A stretch of DNA of 64,000 bases from Achromobacter xylosoxidans (GTDB taxonomy: Bacteria; Pseudomonadota; Gammaproteobacteria; Burkholderiales; Burkholderiaceae_B). The stretch spans positions 5,952,001 to 6,016,000 of the forward strand of contig NZ_LN831029.1 of NCBI RefSeq assembly GCF_001457475.1, read 5' to 3'. The translations under genes were made by a program, and so were the position numbers. Shown here in pieces: positions 17,698 through 28,246 of the stretch (the first letter of the stretch is position 1; each line of letters begins with the position of its first letter). Below the pieces are notes generated by a model. The model ran no database searches, was not told the DNA's origin, and was given only the letters and a program-made list of their open reading frames with translations.

Positions 17698-19281
17698 TCA
17701 GCCCCGAAGCGTGGCCGGCACCGGTGGCTCGGCCGCTTTGTCGGCATACCAGCGCACGAAGTCGGCCGACCGCATGGGCCGCGCGAACAGGTAGCCCTGG
17801 ATGAATGCCACGCCGCGCTCGGTCAGGTAAGTGAATTGTCCAGGGGTTTCCACCCCCTCGGCCACGACCGCCAAGCCCAGGCGGTGCGATAGCGTGATGA
17901 TCACGTCCAGCACCGGCGCTTCCTCGCCGTTGTCCTGGATGGCCTGCACGAAGCCCTTGTCGATCTTGAGATAGTCGACCGGGAACATCTGCAGGTACGA
18001 CAGCGAACAATGTCCCGTGCCGAAATCGTCGATCGCGACGAAAACGCCCTGCGCGCGCAGCGCGTCGATATTGCGGCGGGCCTGGCCATTGTCGGAGATC
18101 AGGCTGCGTTCGGTGATTTCCAGCACCATCAAGGACGGCCGGATCGCGCCGCGAAAGGCCTGGATGTCCGCGACCAGGGCGGGACTCGACAGATGTTCCG
18201 GCGCCACGTTCACGGCGATATGGAAATCGGGCGGCGTGTTCCAGGCCTGCATGTCGCGCTGGATCAGCTTGAGCAAGTGTTGCGTGAGCGGCACGATCAT
18301 GTTTTCGGCCTCGGCCGCCGCGATGAAGATGTCGAGCCGCACCGGCCCCACGCCCGGCCGGGTCCAGCGCATCAAGGCCTCGGCGCCTTCGCAGCGACCG
18401 GTGGCCTTGCCGTAGACCGGCTGGTATTCGACGTGCAGCTCATCGGCGTCCATGGCGCGGCGCAATTGCTCCTTGAACGACTGCCGGTTCACTTGCAGGC
18501 GGTAGGCGCCGAAGGCCAGCAACGCCCCGCACAGCATCGCCACGGGCAGATAGGTGACCAGCAGCTGCTGCCAGGCGCGCACCACGGTTTCGGACGGCGC
18601 CATCACCCTGATGACCAGGTCGCCGCGGCCGGCAACCGCCTCGGTCGACTCAAACAGGCTCTCGGCCGCCGCCGTGCCCCAGGCATCGTTGCGGATGGGC
18701 GCGCCCCGGCCCAGCGTCACTTCGAGCTGGTAGGCCCCCAGCGACGACACCGCGTTGAGCAGGTCCTGCACGTAGCGGCCGTCGACCACCACCACGCCGC
18801 CGCGGCCGTCCTCGCCCGCCATGCCCAGCAGCAAGGCCGGGCGGTCGGGCGCCAGGGGCGTGCCGGACACGCTGACGAACCACTGTGTCGGCGGCGTGCC
18901 GACCGGCCAGCGGTGGAACGCGCCAGTCTCGTAGTCCACCTCGCCCAAGGCCGACGAGCAATAGATGTGCTCGCGCTTGACCAGCAACAACGAGCGGAAA
19001 TACGGATTGAGCGTGCCCCAGCGGTACAAGTCGGGACGCGCCGTCTGGCAGGACTGCGCGGACAGGGCCGTGACCCGCGGCAGGATGTCGAGGGCGCGAG
19101 CCATGATCTGGCCGGTCTGCACTCGCACGATCCGGCCCGCCGTGGCGGCTTCGGCGCGCTCGGTGCTCAGCGCGTGCAGCCAGGTCCAGCCGATGCAACC
19201 GAGCACCGGCAGCACCAGGGCCAGTGCCACCGGGAAATAGCGCCAGGACGGCACGCGGACCGTCATTCCTGAGGTGGGCAC
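17698..19281 (-). CDS. CSS-motif EAL-domain cyclic-di-GMP phosphodiesterase
   Basis: A 527-residue inner-membrane enzyme that should hydrolyse c-di-GMP. An N-terminal membrane segment (about 12-35) and a second near residue 240 frame a periplasmic CSS-type sensor domain with paired cysteines (SAQSCQTARP and HIYCSSALG). The EAL domain (about 260-515) keeps the catalytic set: EGAEALMRW, NVAPEHL, LEITERS, IDDFGTGHCSLSYL, DYLKIDKGFV, VAEGVET and IQGYLFARPM. All metal-binding and catalytic positions are present. Related E. coli proteins (PdeB/PdeC class) respond to periplasmic thiol redox state. GTG 19281 is used because GAGGA precedes it; ATG 19266 has no ribosome site. There is no GGDEF partner nearby. 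Confidence 0.92.
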   Translation of the reverse strand: MPTSGMTVRVPSWRYFPVALALVLPVLGCIGWTWLHALSTERAEAATAGRIVRVQTGQIMARALDILPRVTALSAQSCQTARPDLYRWGTLNPYFRSLLLVKREHIYCSSALGEVDYETGAFHRWPVGTPPTQWFVSVSGTPLAPDRPALLLGMAGEDGRGGVVVVDGRYVQDLLNAVSSLGAYQLEVTLGRGAPIRNDAWGTAAAESLFESTEAVAGRGDLVIRVMAPSETVVRAWQQLLVTYLPVAMLCGALLAFGAYRLQVNRQSFKEQLRRAMDADELHVEYQPVYGKATGRCEGAEALMRWTRPGVGPVRLDIFIAAAEAENMIVPLTQHLLKLIQRDMQAWNTPPDFHIAVNVAPEHLSSPALVADIQAFRGAIRPSLMVLEITERSLISDNGQARRNIDALRAQGVFVAIDDFGTGHCSLSYLQMFPVDYLKIDKGFVQAIQDNGEEAPVLDVIITLSHRLGLAVVAEGVETPGQFTYLTERGVAFIQGYLFARPMRSADFVRWYADKAAEPPVPATLRG

Positions 19282-19380
19282 ATCTTCCTCGCAGCGTCAG
19301 TCATGGGGGTGTCGCAAGGATACAGGGCGGCGCGGCCCCGCGCATCCACGGCGACGCCGCCGCCGAAGGCAGGCGCGCGG

Positions 19381-19983
19381 CTACAGCAGGTCGCAGATCA
19401 GCGCCACGTGCGCTTCGCGCCGCTGCGGCAGGTTCAGGCGCTCGTCCGGGCCCAGCAGGATCGCCATGAAGATGGCGTGGACCACCGGCGACAGCAGCAG
19501 CCAGGGATGCCGCAGCGCGGCGCCATCGCCGCACAGGCCGCGCGCGCGGGCCAGCTCCAGCAGTTGGGCGATGTCGGCCTGGTGCGCGTCGGCGGTCTGT
19601 TCGCGCCAGCGCCGCGCCAGGTGCGGCACGCGCAGGCTTTCGGCCAGCAGCAGGCGCATGGCGCTGATCATGGCCGGATTGGCCAGGCTGGCATAGAGAT
19701 GGTTGACGAGGCGTTCGGCCAGGTGGCGCGGCGTGGTCGAGCCCTCGACCAGGGCACGGGCGTCGAGCCGCGGTGGGCAAAGGTAGCGCGCCAGCAGCGC
19801 CTCGAAGACTTCCTCCTTGCTGGCGAAATGCGCGTACAGGCCGCCTTTGGACAGACCGGCGCGCAAGGCGATGTCATCCATCCGGGCGCCGGTGTAGCCG
19901 GCGGCCGAGAACTCCTGCAGCGCGGCATCGAGGATCTGCCCGACGCGCACGGTAGGAGGGAGACGCTGACGTTGCGAACTCAT
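19381..19983 (-). CDS. TetR-family transcriptional regulator
   Basis: A 200-residue repressor with a TetR helix-turn-helix at residues about 10-60 (ILDAALQEFSAAGYTGARMD, then IALRAGLSKGGLYAHFASKE) and an all-helical ligand domain. It is transcribed divergently from the phaC-efflux-phaB operon and is its most likely regulator. ATG 19983 is chosen because GGGAGCAGGGG precedes it. An imperfect palindrome in the gap (20046-20059) is a candidate operator. The ligand is not evident; an efflux substrate or an acyl-CoA is plausible given the operon. Confidence 0.9.
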   Translation of the reverse strand: MSSQRQRLPPTVRVGQILDAALQEFSAAGYTGARMDDIALRAGLSKGGLYAHFASKEEVFEALLARYLCPPRLDARALVEGSTTPRHLAERLVNHLYASLANPAMISAMRLLLAESLRVPHLARRWREQTADAHQADIAQLLELARARGLCGDGAALRHPWLLLSPVVHAIFMAILLGPDERLNLPQRREAHVALICDLL

Positions 19984-20045
19984 CACCCCTGCTCCCATTG
20001 CGGATTGGCGGGCAGCGCCGCCGCCAGCCAACAGCACCATTAAAA

Positions 20046-20059
20046 ACCGACCAGTCAGT
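20046..20059. promoter_or_regulatory. candidate TetR operator
   Basis: ACCGACCAGTCAGT is an imperfect palindrome (ACYGAC-YR-GTCRGT) in the gap between the tetR gene and the divergent phaC operon. Half-site composition resembles other TetR-type sites. It is assigned only by position and symmetry. Confidence 0.5.
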
Positions 20060-20219
20060 CGCTAACTTGATTCTGATCAAGGATTGATCACCACCGCGGC
20101 GGCACAATGCGTTCAAGACGTTTGAGTCGGATTGGTCCGACACCGGGCCACAAGCCCGGATGCGCGACGATCCGGCCTCGCGAGCGGCATTCCCGCCGCC
20201 CGCGCGCCCTGGAGCCATC

Positions 20220-21740
20220 ATGCCGAAACGGAACCCGCCAGCCCTCCCGCAGACCGCGCTGCGCGCGGGCCGGTTCGATGACGACGCCTGGCGCCAATGG
20301 CCCTATGCCCTGTGGAGCCAAGGCTTCCAGCAGGCCCAGCGCAACTGGGACGCCTGCGTCCGCGCCCTGCCGCTGGCGGATCGCCACCAGCGCGACCTGG
20401 CCGCGTTCATGGTGCGCCAATGGCTGGAGTGGTGGGCCCCGGACAACAACCCATGCACCAATCCGCTGGTGCTGCGCCAGACCTTGCGGGAAGGCGGCGC
20501 CAATCTGTTGCGCGGCGCGCAGGCCGCCTGGGAAGACGGGCTGCGCCAGCTGGGCGGCCTGCCGCCGGCCGGCGCCGAACAGTTCCGTCCCGGCCACGAG
20601 GTGGCGGTCACGCCCGGCAAGGTCGTGCTGCGCAATCCGCTGGCCGAACTGATCCAGTACCGGCCCGCGACCCGCCAGGTGCGGCCCGAGCCGATCTTCA
20701 TCGTTCCGGCCTGGATCATGAAGTACTACGTGCTGGATCTGTCGCCGCACAACTCGCTGATCCGCTATCTCGTCGGCCAGGGCTATACGGTGTTCTGCGT
20801 GTCGTGGAAAAACCCCACGGCCGCCGACCGCGACCTGGGCCTGGACGATTACCTGCGCCTGGGTGTGCGCGAGCCGTTGCAAGCGATCGCGGCGATCGTG
20901 CCCGGCGCGGCGGTGCACGCGGCGGGATACTGCCTGGGCGGCACGCTGCTGGCCATGGCCGCCAGCGCCATGGCGCGCGACGGCGACTCGCGGCTGGCCA
21001 GCCTGAGCCTGCTGGCGGCGCAAACCGACTTCAGCGAGCCCGGCGAGCTGGGCCTGTTCATCGACGCGTTCCAGGTCGCCCTGATGGAGGCCGAAATGGC
21101 GGCGCTGGGCTATTTCCCGGCGCGGCAGATGAGCGGCGCATTCCAGCTGCTGCGCGCGCAGCAGCTGGTGTGGTCGCGCATGACCTCGGAATACCTGCTG
21201 GGCCAGCGCCGCCCCATGAACGACCTGCAGGCCTGGAACGCCGACGCCACCCGCATGCCGGCCCGCATGCACGGCCAATACCTGCGCCACCTGTACCTGG
21301 ACAACGACCTGGCCGCCGGCCGCTACGCCGTGGACGGCCGCCCGGTGCGGCTGCAGGACCTGCGCCTGCCGACCTTCTGCGTCGGCACCGAGACCGATCA
21401 TGTGGCGCCATGGCGTTCGGTCTACAAGCTGCACGAGCTGTCGCCTGCCGCGCTGACCTTCGTGCTGACCAGCGGCGGTCACAACGCCGGCATCGTCAGC
21501 GAACCGGGCCATCCGCGGCGGCGCTTTCGCAGCCTGCTGCGCGCGGCGGGTCAGCCCGCATTGGCCCCGGACGCCTGGCTGGCGGCGGCCACGCCGCACG
21601 ACGGTTCCTGGTGGCCGCACTGGCGCGCCTGGCTGGACGGGTTGTCCGGCAAGCCGGCCAGGCCCCCCTCGATGGGCGCCGCGCGCAAGGGCTACCCCGC
21701 GCTGGGCGACGCGCCCGGCACCTATGTGATGGAGCAATGA
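20220..21740 (+). CDS. phaC: class I poly(3-hydroxyalkanoate) synthase
   Basis: Polymerises 3-hydroxyacyl-CoA into polyhydroxyalkanoate on the granule surface. The 506-residue protein has the PhaC alpha/beta-hydrolase core. The lipase-like box is GYCLGG with nucleophile Cys238, the Asp of TETDHVAPW (Asp393) and the His of GGHNAGI (His421) complete the triad, and the conserved SWKNPTAADRDLGLDDYL is present. It is shorter than the 589-residue Cupriavidus enzyme, mainly through a reduced N-terminal domain. ATG 20220 has GGAG five bases upstream. It is the first gene of a long operon that returns to PHA genes only after four transport genes. Confidence 0.93.
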   Translation: MPKRNPPALPQTALRAGRFDDDAWRQWPYALWSQGFQQAQRNWDACVRALPLADRHQRDLAAFMVRQWLEWWAPDNNPCTNPLVLRQTLREGGANLLRGAQAAWEDGLRQLGGLPPAGAEQFRPGHEVAVTPGKVVLRNPLAELIQYRPATRQVRPEPIFIVPAWIMKYYVLDLSPHNSLIRYLVGQGYTVFCVSWKNPTAADRDLGLDDYLRLGVREPLQAIAAIVPGAAVHAAGYCLGGTLLAMAASAMARDGDSRLASLSLLAAQTDFSEPGELGLFIDAFQVALMEAEMAALGYFPARQMSGAFQLLRAQQLVWSRMTSEYLLGQRRPMNDLQAWNADATRMPARMHGQYLRHLYLDNDLAAGRYAVDGRPVRLQDLRLPTFCVGTETDHVAPWRSVYKLHELSPAALTFVLTSGGHNAGIVSEPGHPRRRFRSLLRAAGQPALAPDAWLAAATPHDGSWWPHWRAWLDGLSGKPARPPSMGAARKGYPALGDAPGTYVMEQ

Positions 21741-21742
21741 GC

Positions 21743-23251
21743 ATGAACCGCCGTCCCCTTGCGCGATGGCGCGCCGCCCGGCTGGCGCCGGCCGCCCTGG
21801 CCGTACTGCTGGCGCCAGGCTGCGTGTCGATGGCGCCGCAATACGTCCGGCCCACGGCGCCAGTGGCGGCGGTCTATCCCGGCCAGGCCGCCGCGCCCGA
21901 CGCCTCGCTGCCAAGCGCGGCGCGGGTCGACTGGCGCGGCTACTTCACCGATCCCGTGCTGCAAGGCCTGATCGGCAACGCCCTGGCGCACAACCGCGAC
22001 CTGCGCACGGCGCTGTTGCGGGTCGAGGAAGCGCGGGCCCTCTACGGCATCCAGCGCGCCGACCAGTTCCCCACGATCGGCGCGCAGGCGGACGGCAGCC
22101 GCGGCCGCACGCCCGGCGACCTGAACCTCACCGGCCAGCCGCAGGTGGCCAGCCAGTACCAGGTCGGCGTGGGCATGGCGGCCTGGGAACTGGACTTCTG
22201 GGGCCGCGTGCGCAGCCTCAAGGACGCCGCGCTGGAAAACTACCTGGCCTCGGACGCCGCCGCCGAAGCCGCCACGCTGAGCCTGATCGCGCAAGTGGCC
22301 GACAGCTACCTGACGCTGCGCGAACTGGATGAGCGGCTGGCGCTGACGCGCGCAACCATCGCCTCGCGCGAGGAGTCGCTGCGCATCTTCCGCCGGCGCT
22401 ACGAGGTGGGCTCGATCTCGAAGCTGGACCTGACCCAGGTCGAGACGCTCTGGCAACAGGCGCGCGCGCTTGGCGCCGACCTGGAACAGGCCCGCGCCAC
22501 GCAGGCCCATGCGCTGGAACTGCTGACCGGCCAGCCACTGGCGCAGCCGCTGCCGCGCGCCGGCCTGGACGACGACAGCGTCATGCGCGACCTGCCGGCC
22601 GGGCTGCCGTCGGACCTGCTGACCAATCGGCCCGACATCGTCGCCGCCGAACACCAGCTGCGTGCCGCCAACGCCAACATCGGCGCGGCGCGCGCCGCCT
22701 TCTTTCCGCGCATCACGCTGACGGGCGCGTTCGGCAGCGCCAGCGCCGAACTGGACGGCCTGTTCGGCGGCGGCAGCCGCGCCTGGAATTTCGCGCCCAG
22801 CATCAACCTGCCGATCTTCGACGCGGGACGCCGCGGCGCCAACCTCGACCTGGCCGAAGTGCGGCGCGACCAGGCCGTGGCCAGCTATGAGCGCGCCATC
22901 CAGGGCGCCTTCAAGGATGTCGCCGACTCCCTGTCGGCGCGCCGCTGGCTGGCCGAACAAGTGCAGGTATTGCGCGCCACCGTGGACGCGCAAAGCGAAC
23001 GCGCGCGGCTGGCCAAGCTGCGCTACGACCACGGCGCCTCGCCCTATCTGGAGGTACTGGACGCGCAACGCGACCTCTTGGCCGCCCAGCAGACGCTGGT
23101 GCAGACCCGCCGCGCGCTGCTGTCGGCCCGTGTCGGCCTGTACGCCGCGCTGGGCGGGGGCTCGCAGGCGCGCGCCGCGCCGCCCGCCCCACCCGGAGCC
23201 CAGCCCGCCCCCGCCGCTCCCGCGCCGCTCAACACAGGATCCGCATCATGA
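21743..23251 (+). CDS. NodT-family outer-membrane efflux lipoprotein
   Basis: A 502-residue outer-membrane factor of the TolC/NodT class that forms the exit duct of tripartite pumps. It has a lipobox (LLAPGC) after a signal peptide, an [13 protein letters not shown]-terminus typical of NodT proteins, and two OEP repeats ([20 protein letters not shown] and later [20 protein letters not shown]). A Pro/Ala tail ends the protein. ATG 21743 is favoured since GGAG is eight bases upstream; ATG 21737 overlaps the phaC stop (ATGA). It couples directly to phaC and to the next gene. Confidence 0.9.
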   Translation: MNRRPLARWRAARLAPAALAVLLAPGCVSMAPQYVRPTAPVAAVYPGQAAAPDASLPSAARVDWRGYFTDPVLQGLIGNALAHNRDLRTALLRVEEARALYGIQRADQFPTIGAQADGSRGRTPGDLNLTGQPQVASQYQVGVGMAAWELDFWGRVRSLKDAALENYLASDAAAEAATLSLIAQVADSYLTLRELDERLALTRATIASREESLRIFRRRYEVGSISKLDLTQVETLWQQARALGADLEQARATQAHALELLTGQPLAQPLPRAGLDDDSVMRDLPAGLPSDLLTNRPDIVAAEHQLRAANANIGAARAAFFPRITLTGAFGSASAELDGLFGGGSRAWNFAPSINLPIFDAGRRGANLDLAEVRRDQAVASYERAIQGAFKDVADSLSARRWLAEQVQVLRATVDAQSERARLAKLRYDHGASPYLEVLDAQRDLLAAQQTLVQTRRALLSARVGLYAALGGGSQARAAPPAPPGAQPAPAAPAPLNTGSAS

Positions 23252-24315
23252 AGCTGCCCACCCGAAAACTGATTCCCCTGCTCGCGATCGTGGCCGTGGC
23301 GGCCGCCGGCTACTACGGCTGGCGCATGCTGTCCGACACCGGCCCGGGCGCGGGCTTCGTCAGCGGCAACGGCCGCATCGAAGCCACCGAGGTCGACGTC
23401 GCCACCAAGCTGGCCGGGCGGGTGCAGGACGTGCTGGTGGCCGAAGGCGATTTCGTCAGCGCCGGCCAGCCGCTGGCCCGCATGCAGATCGACACGCTGC
23501 AGGCGCAGCGCGAGGAAGCCCGCGCCCAGCACCAGCAGGCCGTCAACAATGCCGCCAGCGCCAGCGCGCAGGTGGCGCAACGCGAAAGCGACAAGCTGGC
23601 CGCCGAGGCTGTGGTGGTGCAGCGCGAAAGCGAGCTGGACGCGGCGCGCCGCCGCCTGGCGCGTTCCGAGACGCTGTCGCGCGAAGGCGCCTCGTCGATC
23701 CAGGAGCTGGACGACGACCGCGCCCGGGTGCGCAGCGCGCAGGCCGCCGTCAACGCCGGGCGCGCCCAGGTCAAGGCGGCACAGGCCGCCATCGACGCCG
23801 CCAAGGCCGCCCAGGTTGGCGCCCAGTCCGCGGTCAACGCCGCGCTGGCCACCATCGCCCGCATCGAGGCCGACATCGCCGACAGCGAACTGCGCGCCCC
23901 GCGCGACGGCCGCGTGCAGTACCGCGTGGCGCAGGCCGGCGAAGTGCTGGGCGCGGGCGGCAAGGTGCTGAACATGGTCGACCTGGCCGATGTCTACATG
24001 ACCTTCTTCCTGCCGGAGCAGGCGGCCGGCCGCGTCGCCCTGGGCCAGGACGTGCGCATCGTGCTGGACGCGGCGCCGCAGTACGTGATTCCGGCCAAGG
24101 TGTCGTTCGTGGCCAGCACCGCGCAATTCACGCCCAAGACCGTCGAGACCGCCACCGAGCGCCAGAAGCTGATGTTCCGCGTCAAGGCGCAGATCGCGCC
24201 CGAGCTGCTGCGCCAGCATCTGCGCCAGGTCAAGACCGGCCTGCCGGGCGTGGCCTGGCTGAAGCTGGACGCCGACGCGCAATGGCCCGCCAACCTTGAA
24301 GTCAAGGTGCCGTGA
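23248..24315 (+). CDS. HlyD-family membrane fusion protein (YhiI-like)
   Basis: A 355-residue periplasmic adaptor anchored by one N-terminal transmembrane segment (about 7-25). It has a barrel-sandwich half-motif ([20 protein letters not shown]), a long coiled-coil hairpin rich in Ala/Gln/Arg (about 90-200) and the second half-motif [21 protein letters not shown]. It bridges the ABC permease complex and the outer-membrane factor. The start overlaps the previous stop (ATGA), and the end overlaps the next gene start (TGATG). Order and type match E. coli yhiI-rbbA-yhhJ. Confidence 0.92.
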   Translation: MKLPTRKLIPLLAIVAVAAAGYYGWRMLSDTGPGAGFVSGNGRIEATEVDVATKLAGRVQDVLVAEGDFVSAGQPLARMQIDTLQAQREEARAQHQQAVNNAASASAQVAQRESDKLAAEAVVVQRESELDAARRRLARSETLSREGASSIQELDDDRARVRSAQAAVNAGRAQVKAAQAAIDAAKAAQVGAQSAVNAALATIARIEADIADSELRAPRDGRVQYRVAQAGEVLGAGGKVLNMVDLADVYMTFFLPEQAAGRVALGQDVRIVLDAAPQYVIPAKVSFVASTAQFTPKTVETATERQKLMFRVKAQIAPELLRQHLRQVKTGLPGVAWLKLDADAQWPANLEVKVP

Positions 24316-27068
24316 TGACCGCGACCACGACGGCCTCCCCCGCCCCGGTGGTCAAGCTGTCGGGGGTGTCGCTGCGCTACGGCAGGACGCTGGCGCTGGA
24401 TGGCATCACGCTCGACATTGCCGCCGGCCGCATGATCGGCCTGATCGGGCCGGACGGCGTGGGCAAGTCCAGCCTGCTGGCGCTGATCGCCGGATCGCGC
24501 GCGGTGCAGGAGGGCGCGATCGAGGTGCTGGGCGGCGACATGGCCAGCAAGCGCCACCGTGACGACGTCTGCCCGCGCATCGCCTACATGCCGCAGGGCC
24601 TGGGCAAGAATCTCTACCCCACCCTGTCGGTGGAAGAGAACCTGCAATTCTTCGGCCGCCTGTTCGGCCATGGCGAGGCCGAGCGCCGCCGCCGCATCGA
24701 CAGCCTGACCCGCAGCACCGGCATGGCATCGTTCCTGTCGCGCCCGGCGGGCAAGCTGTCCGGCGGCATGAAGCAGAAGCTGGGCCTGTGCTGCGCGCTG
24801 ATCCACGATCCCGACCTGCTGATCCTGGACGAGCCCACCACCGGCGTCGACCCGCTGGCGCGGGCGCAGTTCTGGGACCTGATCAACCAGATCCGGCGCG
24901 AGCGCCCGGGCATGAGCGTGATCGTCGCCACCGCCTACATGGACGAGGCCCAGCGTTTCGATTGGCTCATCGCCATGGACGAAGGCCGCGTGCTGGCTAC
25001 CGGCACCCCTGACGAACTGCGCCAGCGCACCGGCACCGGCTCGCTGGAAGCCGCCTTCATCGCGCTGCTGCCCGAGGAAAAGCGGCGCGGCCACCAACCC
25101 GTCGAGATCACGCCGCTGGCGCTGGACGAAGACGCCACCATCGCCATCGAGGCGCGCGACCTGACCATGCGCTTCGGCGACTTCGTCGCGGTGGACCATG
25201 TCAATTTCCGCATCCGCAAGGGCGAGATCTTCGGCTTTCTCGGATCCAACGGCTGCGGCAAGTCGACCACCATGAAGATGCTGACGGGCCTGCTGCCGGC
25301 CAGCGAAGGCAAGGCCTGGCTGTTCGGCGCCGAAGTCGACCCGCGCAACATCGACACGCGCCGCCGCGTCGGCTACATGTCGCAGGCGTTTTCGCTCTAT
25401 GGCGAACTGACCGTGCGGCAGAACCTGGTGCTGCACGCGCGGCTGTTCCATGTGCCCGAGGCCGACATCCCCGGCCGCGTCGCCGAGATGGCGGCGCGCT
25501 TCGGCCTGGGCGATGCGCTGGAGGAACTGCCCGAGAACCTGCCGATGGGCGTGCGCCAGCGCCTGTCGCTGGCGGTGGCCATGGTGCACAAGCCCGAACT
25601 GCTGATCCTGGATGAGCCGACCTCGGGCGTGGACCCGGTGGCGCGCGACAACTTCTGGCGCCTGCTGATCGCGCTGGCGCGGCAGGACCAGGTCACCATC
25701 TTCATCTCGACGCACTTCATGAACGAGGCGCAGCGCTGCGACCGCATGTCGCTGATGCACGCGGGCAAGGTGCTGGTGAGCGCCTCGCCCGACGAGATCA
25801 CCCGGATGCGCGGCGCCAAGACGCTGGAGGAAGCCTTCATCGCCTACCTGGTCGATGCGGGCGCGGGCACGGCACCCGACGCGGCGCGGGATGTTGAGCA
25901 GGCGCCTGTCGCGCAGGCGCCGGCAGCCGCGCACGAGCCGCGCGGCTTCAGCATGCAGCGCATGTTCAGCTACATGTGGCGCGAGGCGCTGGAGCTGCGC
26001 CGCGACCCAGTGCGCGCCACCCTGGCGCTGGCCGGTTCGCTGCTGCTGATGTTCGTGATGGGCTTTGGCATCAGCCTGGACGTGGAAGACCTGCGCTACG
26101 CGGTCATGGACCGCGACCAGACCACGCTGAGCCAGAACTACAGCCTGAACCTGGCGGGCTCGCGCTACTTCATCGAGCAGCCGCCGATCAGCAGCTACCA
26201 GGACATGGACGCGCGCATGCGCAGCGGCGAGCTGTCGCTGGCGATCGAGATTCCGCAGGGGTTCGCGCGCGACGCCGAGCGCGGCCGCAACGCGCAGGTC
26301 GGCGTCTGGATCGACGGCGCCATGCCGCAGCGCGCCGAGACCATCCGCGGCTACGTGCTCGGCATGCACCAGGGCTGGCTGCAGCAGCAGGCGCGCGAAC
26401 GGCTGGGCGCCGCCGCCACGCAGGCGGTCGGCATCGAGACACGCTTTCGCTACAACCCCGACGTGCGCAGCCTGCCGGCCATGGTGCCGGCCGTGATCCC
26501 GCTGTTGCTGCTGATGATGCCGGCCATGCTGACCGCGCTGGCGGTGGTGCGCGAGAAGGAGCTGGGCTCGATCATCAATCTGTACGTCACGCCGGTGACG
26601 CGGCTGGAATTCCTGCTGGGCAAGCAGGCGCCCTATGTGGCGCTGGCGATGCTGAACTTCCTGTTGATGACGCTGCTGGCGGTGACGCTGTTCGGCGTGC
26701 CGATCACCGGCAGCTTCACCACGCTGCTGGCGGCCGCGCTGATCTACAACGTGGTGGCCACCGCCATCGGCCTGCTGGCCTCGACCTTCACCCGCAGCCA
26801 GATCGCGGCGCTGTTCTTCACCATGATCGGCACGCTGGTGCCGGCGGTGCAGTTCGCCGGCCTGCTCAATCCGGTGTCCTCGCTGGAAGGCGCCGGCAAG
26901 CTGATCGGCCAGGTCTACCCCGCCACCCACATGCTCACGATCAGCCGCGGCGTGTTCAGCAAGGCGCTGGATTTCTCCAACCTGCAGGGTTCGTTCTGGC
27001 CGCTGCTGATCGCCATTCCGGTGATCCTGGGCGCCTCGGCGCTGCTTCTGAAAAAGCAGGAGACCTGA
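24315..27068 (+). CDS. rbbA: RbbA-type double ABC ATPase fused to ABC-2 permease
   Basis: A 917-residue fusion of two ATP-binding domains and a membrane permease, as in E. coli RbbA/YhiH, described as a ribosome-associated ATPase and putative transporter. The first ATPase has [17 protein letters not shown] and [12 protein letters not shown]. The second has GSNGCGKST and [12 protein letters not shown], but its signature motif is diverged (LPMGVRQRL in place of LSGGQ). A C-terminal ABC-2 permease follows (about 560-917, several hydrophobic segments from [10 protein letters not shown] on, final KKQET). ATG 24315 shares a base with the upstream stop. With the flanking adaptor, permease and outer-membrane factor it forms an apparent drug or lipid exporter. 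Confidence 0.92.
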   Translation: MTATTTASPAPVVKLSGVSLRYGRTLALDGITLDIAAGRMIGLIGPDGVGKSSLLALIAGSRAVQEGAIEVLGGDMASKRHRDDVCPRIAYMPQGLGKNLYPTLSVEENLQFFGRLFGHGEAERRRRIDSLTRSTGMASFLSRPAGKLSGGMKQKLGLCCALIHDPDLLILDEPTTGVDPLARAQFWDLINQIRRERPGMSVIVATAYMDEAQRFDWLIAMDEGRVLATGTPDELRQRTGTGSLEAAFIALLPEEKRRGHQPVEITPLALDEDATIAIEARDLTMRFGDFVAVDHVNFRIRKGEIFGFLGSNGCGKSTTMKMLTGLLPASEGKAWLFGAEVDPRNIDTRRRVGYMSQAFSLYGELTVRQNLVLHARLFHVPEADIPGRVAEMAARFGLGDALEELPENLPMGVRQRLSLAVAMVHKPELLILDEPTSGVDPVARDNFWRLLIALARQDQVTIFISTHFMNEAQRCDRMSLMHAGKVLVSASPDEITRMRGAKTLEEAFIAYLVDAGAGTAPDAARDVEQAPVAQAPAAAHEPRGFSMQRMFSYMWREALELRRDPVRATLALAGSLLLMFVMGFGISLDVEDLRYAVMDRDQTTLSQNYSLNLAGSRYFIEQPPISSYQDMDARMRSGELSLAIEIPQGFARDAERGRNAQVGVWIDGAMPQRAETIRGYVLGMHQGWLQQQARERLGAAATQAVGIETRFRYNPDVRSLPAMVPAVIPLLLLMMPAMLTALAVVREKELGSIINLYVTPVTRLEFLLGKQAPYVALAMLNFLLMTLLAVTLFGVPITGSFTTLLAAALIYNVVATAIGLLASTFTRSQIAALFFTMIGTLVPAVQFAGLLNPVSSLEGAGKLIGQVYPATHMLTISRGVFSKALDFSNLQGSFWPLLIAIPVILGASALLLKKQET

Positions 27069-27071
27069 ACC

Positions 27072-28199
27072 ATGCCGCGACATGCCGCCAATATCTTCCG
27101 CCTGGGCGTCAAGGAACTGTGGAGCCTGGCGCGCGACCCGATGATGCTGGTGCTGATCTTCGTGTCGTTCACGCTGATGATCTACACGGCCGCGACCGCC
27201 GTGCCCGAGTCGCTGCACAACGCGGCCATCGCGGTGGTGGACGAGGACGTCTCGCCGCTGTCCGCGCGCATTACCTCGGCGTTCTACCCGCCGCACTTCA
27301 CCCGGCCGGCGATGGTCACGTCGGCCGAGGCCGACGCCGGCATGGACGCCGGACGCTACACCTTCGTGGTCAACGTGCCGCCGAACTTCCAGCGCGACGT
27401 GCTGGCCGGCAGGCCGGCCGAGATCCAGCTGAACGTGGACGCCACCCGCATGAGCCAGGCGTTCACCGGCAGCAGCTACATCCAGCAGATCATCACCGAC
27501 GAGATCAACGAATTCGTCAAACGCTACCGCAAGCCGACCGAGCTGCCGGTGGACCTGGCGGTGCGCATGCGCTTCAACCCCAACCTGACGCAGGCCTGGT
27601 TCGGCAGCCTGATGGAGATCATCAACAACGTCACGATGCTATCCATCATCCTGACGGGCGCGGCGCTGATCCGCGAGCGCGAGCACGGCACCATCGAGCA
27701 CCTGCTGGTCATGCCTGTAACACCGACCGAGATCATGCTGGCGAAAGTCTGGTCCATGGGGCTGGTGGTCCTGGTGTCGGCTGGGCTATCGTTGACATTC
27801 GTCGTGCGTGGCCTGCTGCACGTGCCGGTCGAGGGATCGGTGGCGTTGTTCCTGGCCGGGGTGGCGCTGCACCTGTTCGCGACCACCTCCATGGGCATCT
27901 TCATGGCCACCCTGGCGCGCAGCATGCCGCAGTTCGGCATGCTGCTGGTCCTGGTGCTGCTGCCGCTGCAGATGCTGTCCGGCGGCACCACGCCGCGCGA
28001 AAGCATGCCGGACTTCGTGCAGAACATCATGCTGGCCGCCCCCACCACCCATTTCGTGGAACTCGGCCAGGCGATTCTCTTTCGCGGCGCCGGCCTGGGC
28101 GTCGTATGGCAACCGTTCCTGGCGCTGGCGCTGATCGGCAGCGTCCTGTTCGCCTTCTCGTTGACCCGTTTCCGCAAGACCCTCAGCCAGATGGCGTGA
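27072..28199 (+). CDS. ABC-2 type permease (YhhJ-like)
   Basis: A 375-residue inner-membrane permease with an N-terminal helix (about 24-43), a large periplasmic domain with VVDEDVSPLSARI, and five C-terminal helices including the family loop REREHGTIEHLLVMPVTPTE and LLPLQMLSGGTTPRESMPD. It is the second permease half for the RbbA system and matches YhhJ in order and length. The start lies three bases after rbbA. No catalytic motif is expected. Confidence 0.92.
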   Translation: MPRHAANIFRLGVKELWSLARDPMMLVLIFVSFTLMIYTAATAVPESLHNAAIAVVDEDVSPLSARITSAFYPPHFTRPAMVTSAEADAGMDAGRYTFVVNVPPNFQRDVLAGRPAEIQLNVDATRMSQAFTGSSYIQQIITDEINEFVKRYRKPTELPVDLAVRMRFNPNLTQAWFGSLMEIINNVTMLSIILTGAALIREREHGTIEHLLVMPVTPTEIMLAKVWSMGLVVLVSAGLSLTFVVRGLLHVPVEGSVALFLAGVALHLFATTSMGIFMATLARSMPQFGMLLVLVLLPLQMLSGGTTPRESMPDFVQNIMLAAPTTHFVELGQAILFRGAGLGVVWQPFLALALIGSVLFAFSLTRFRKTLSQMA

Positions 28200-28246
28200 G
28201 GCCTGTGCATTCGTTGCCCCTTACCACTCTCTTAAAAGGACGCATC

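Noticed and set aside
23994..27296. An 1100-codon minus-strand frame opposite rbbA
   Set aside because: Composition is that of a shadow frame (His, Gln, Arg rich), while the plus strand has intact ABC motifs.
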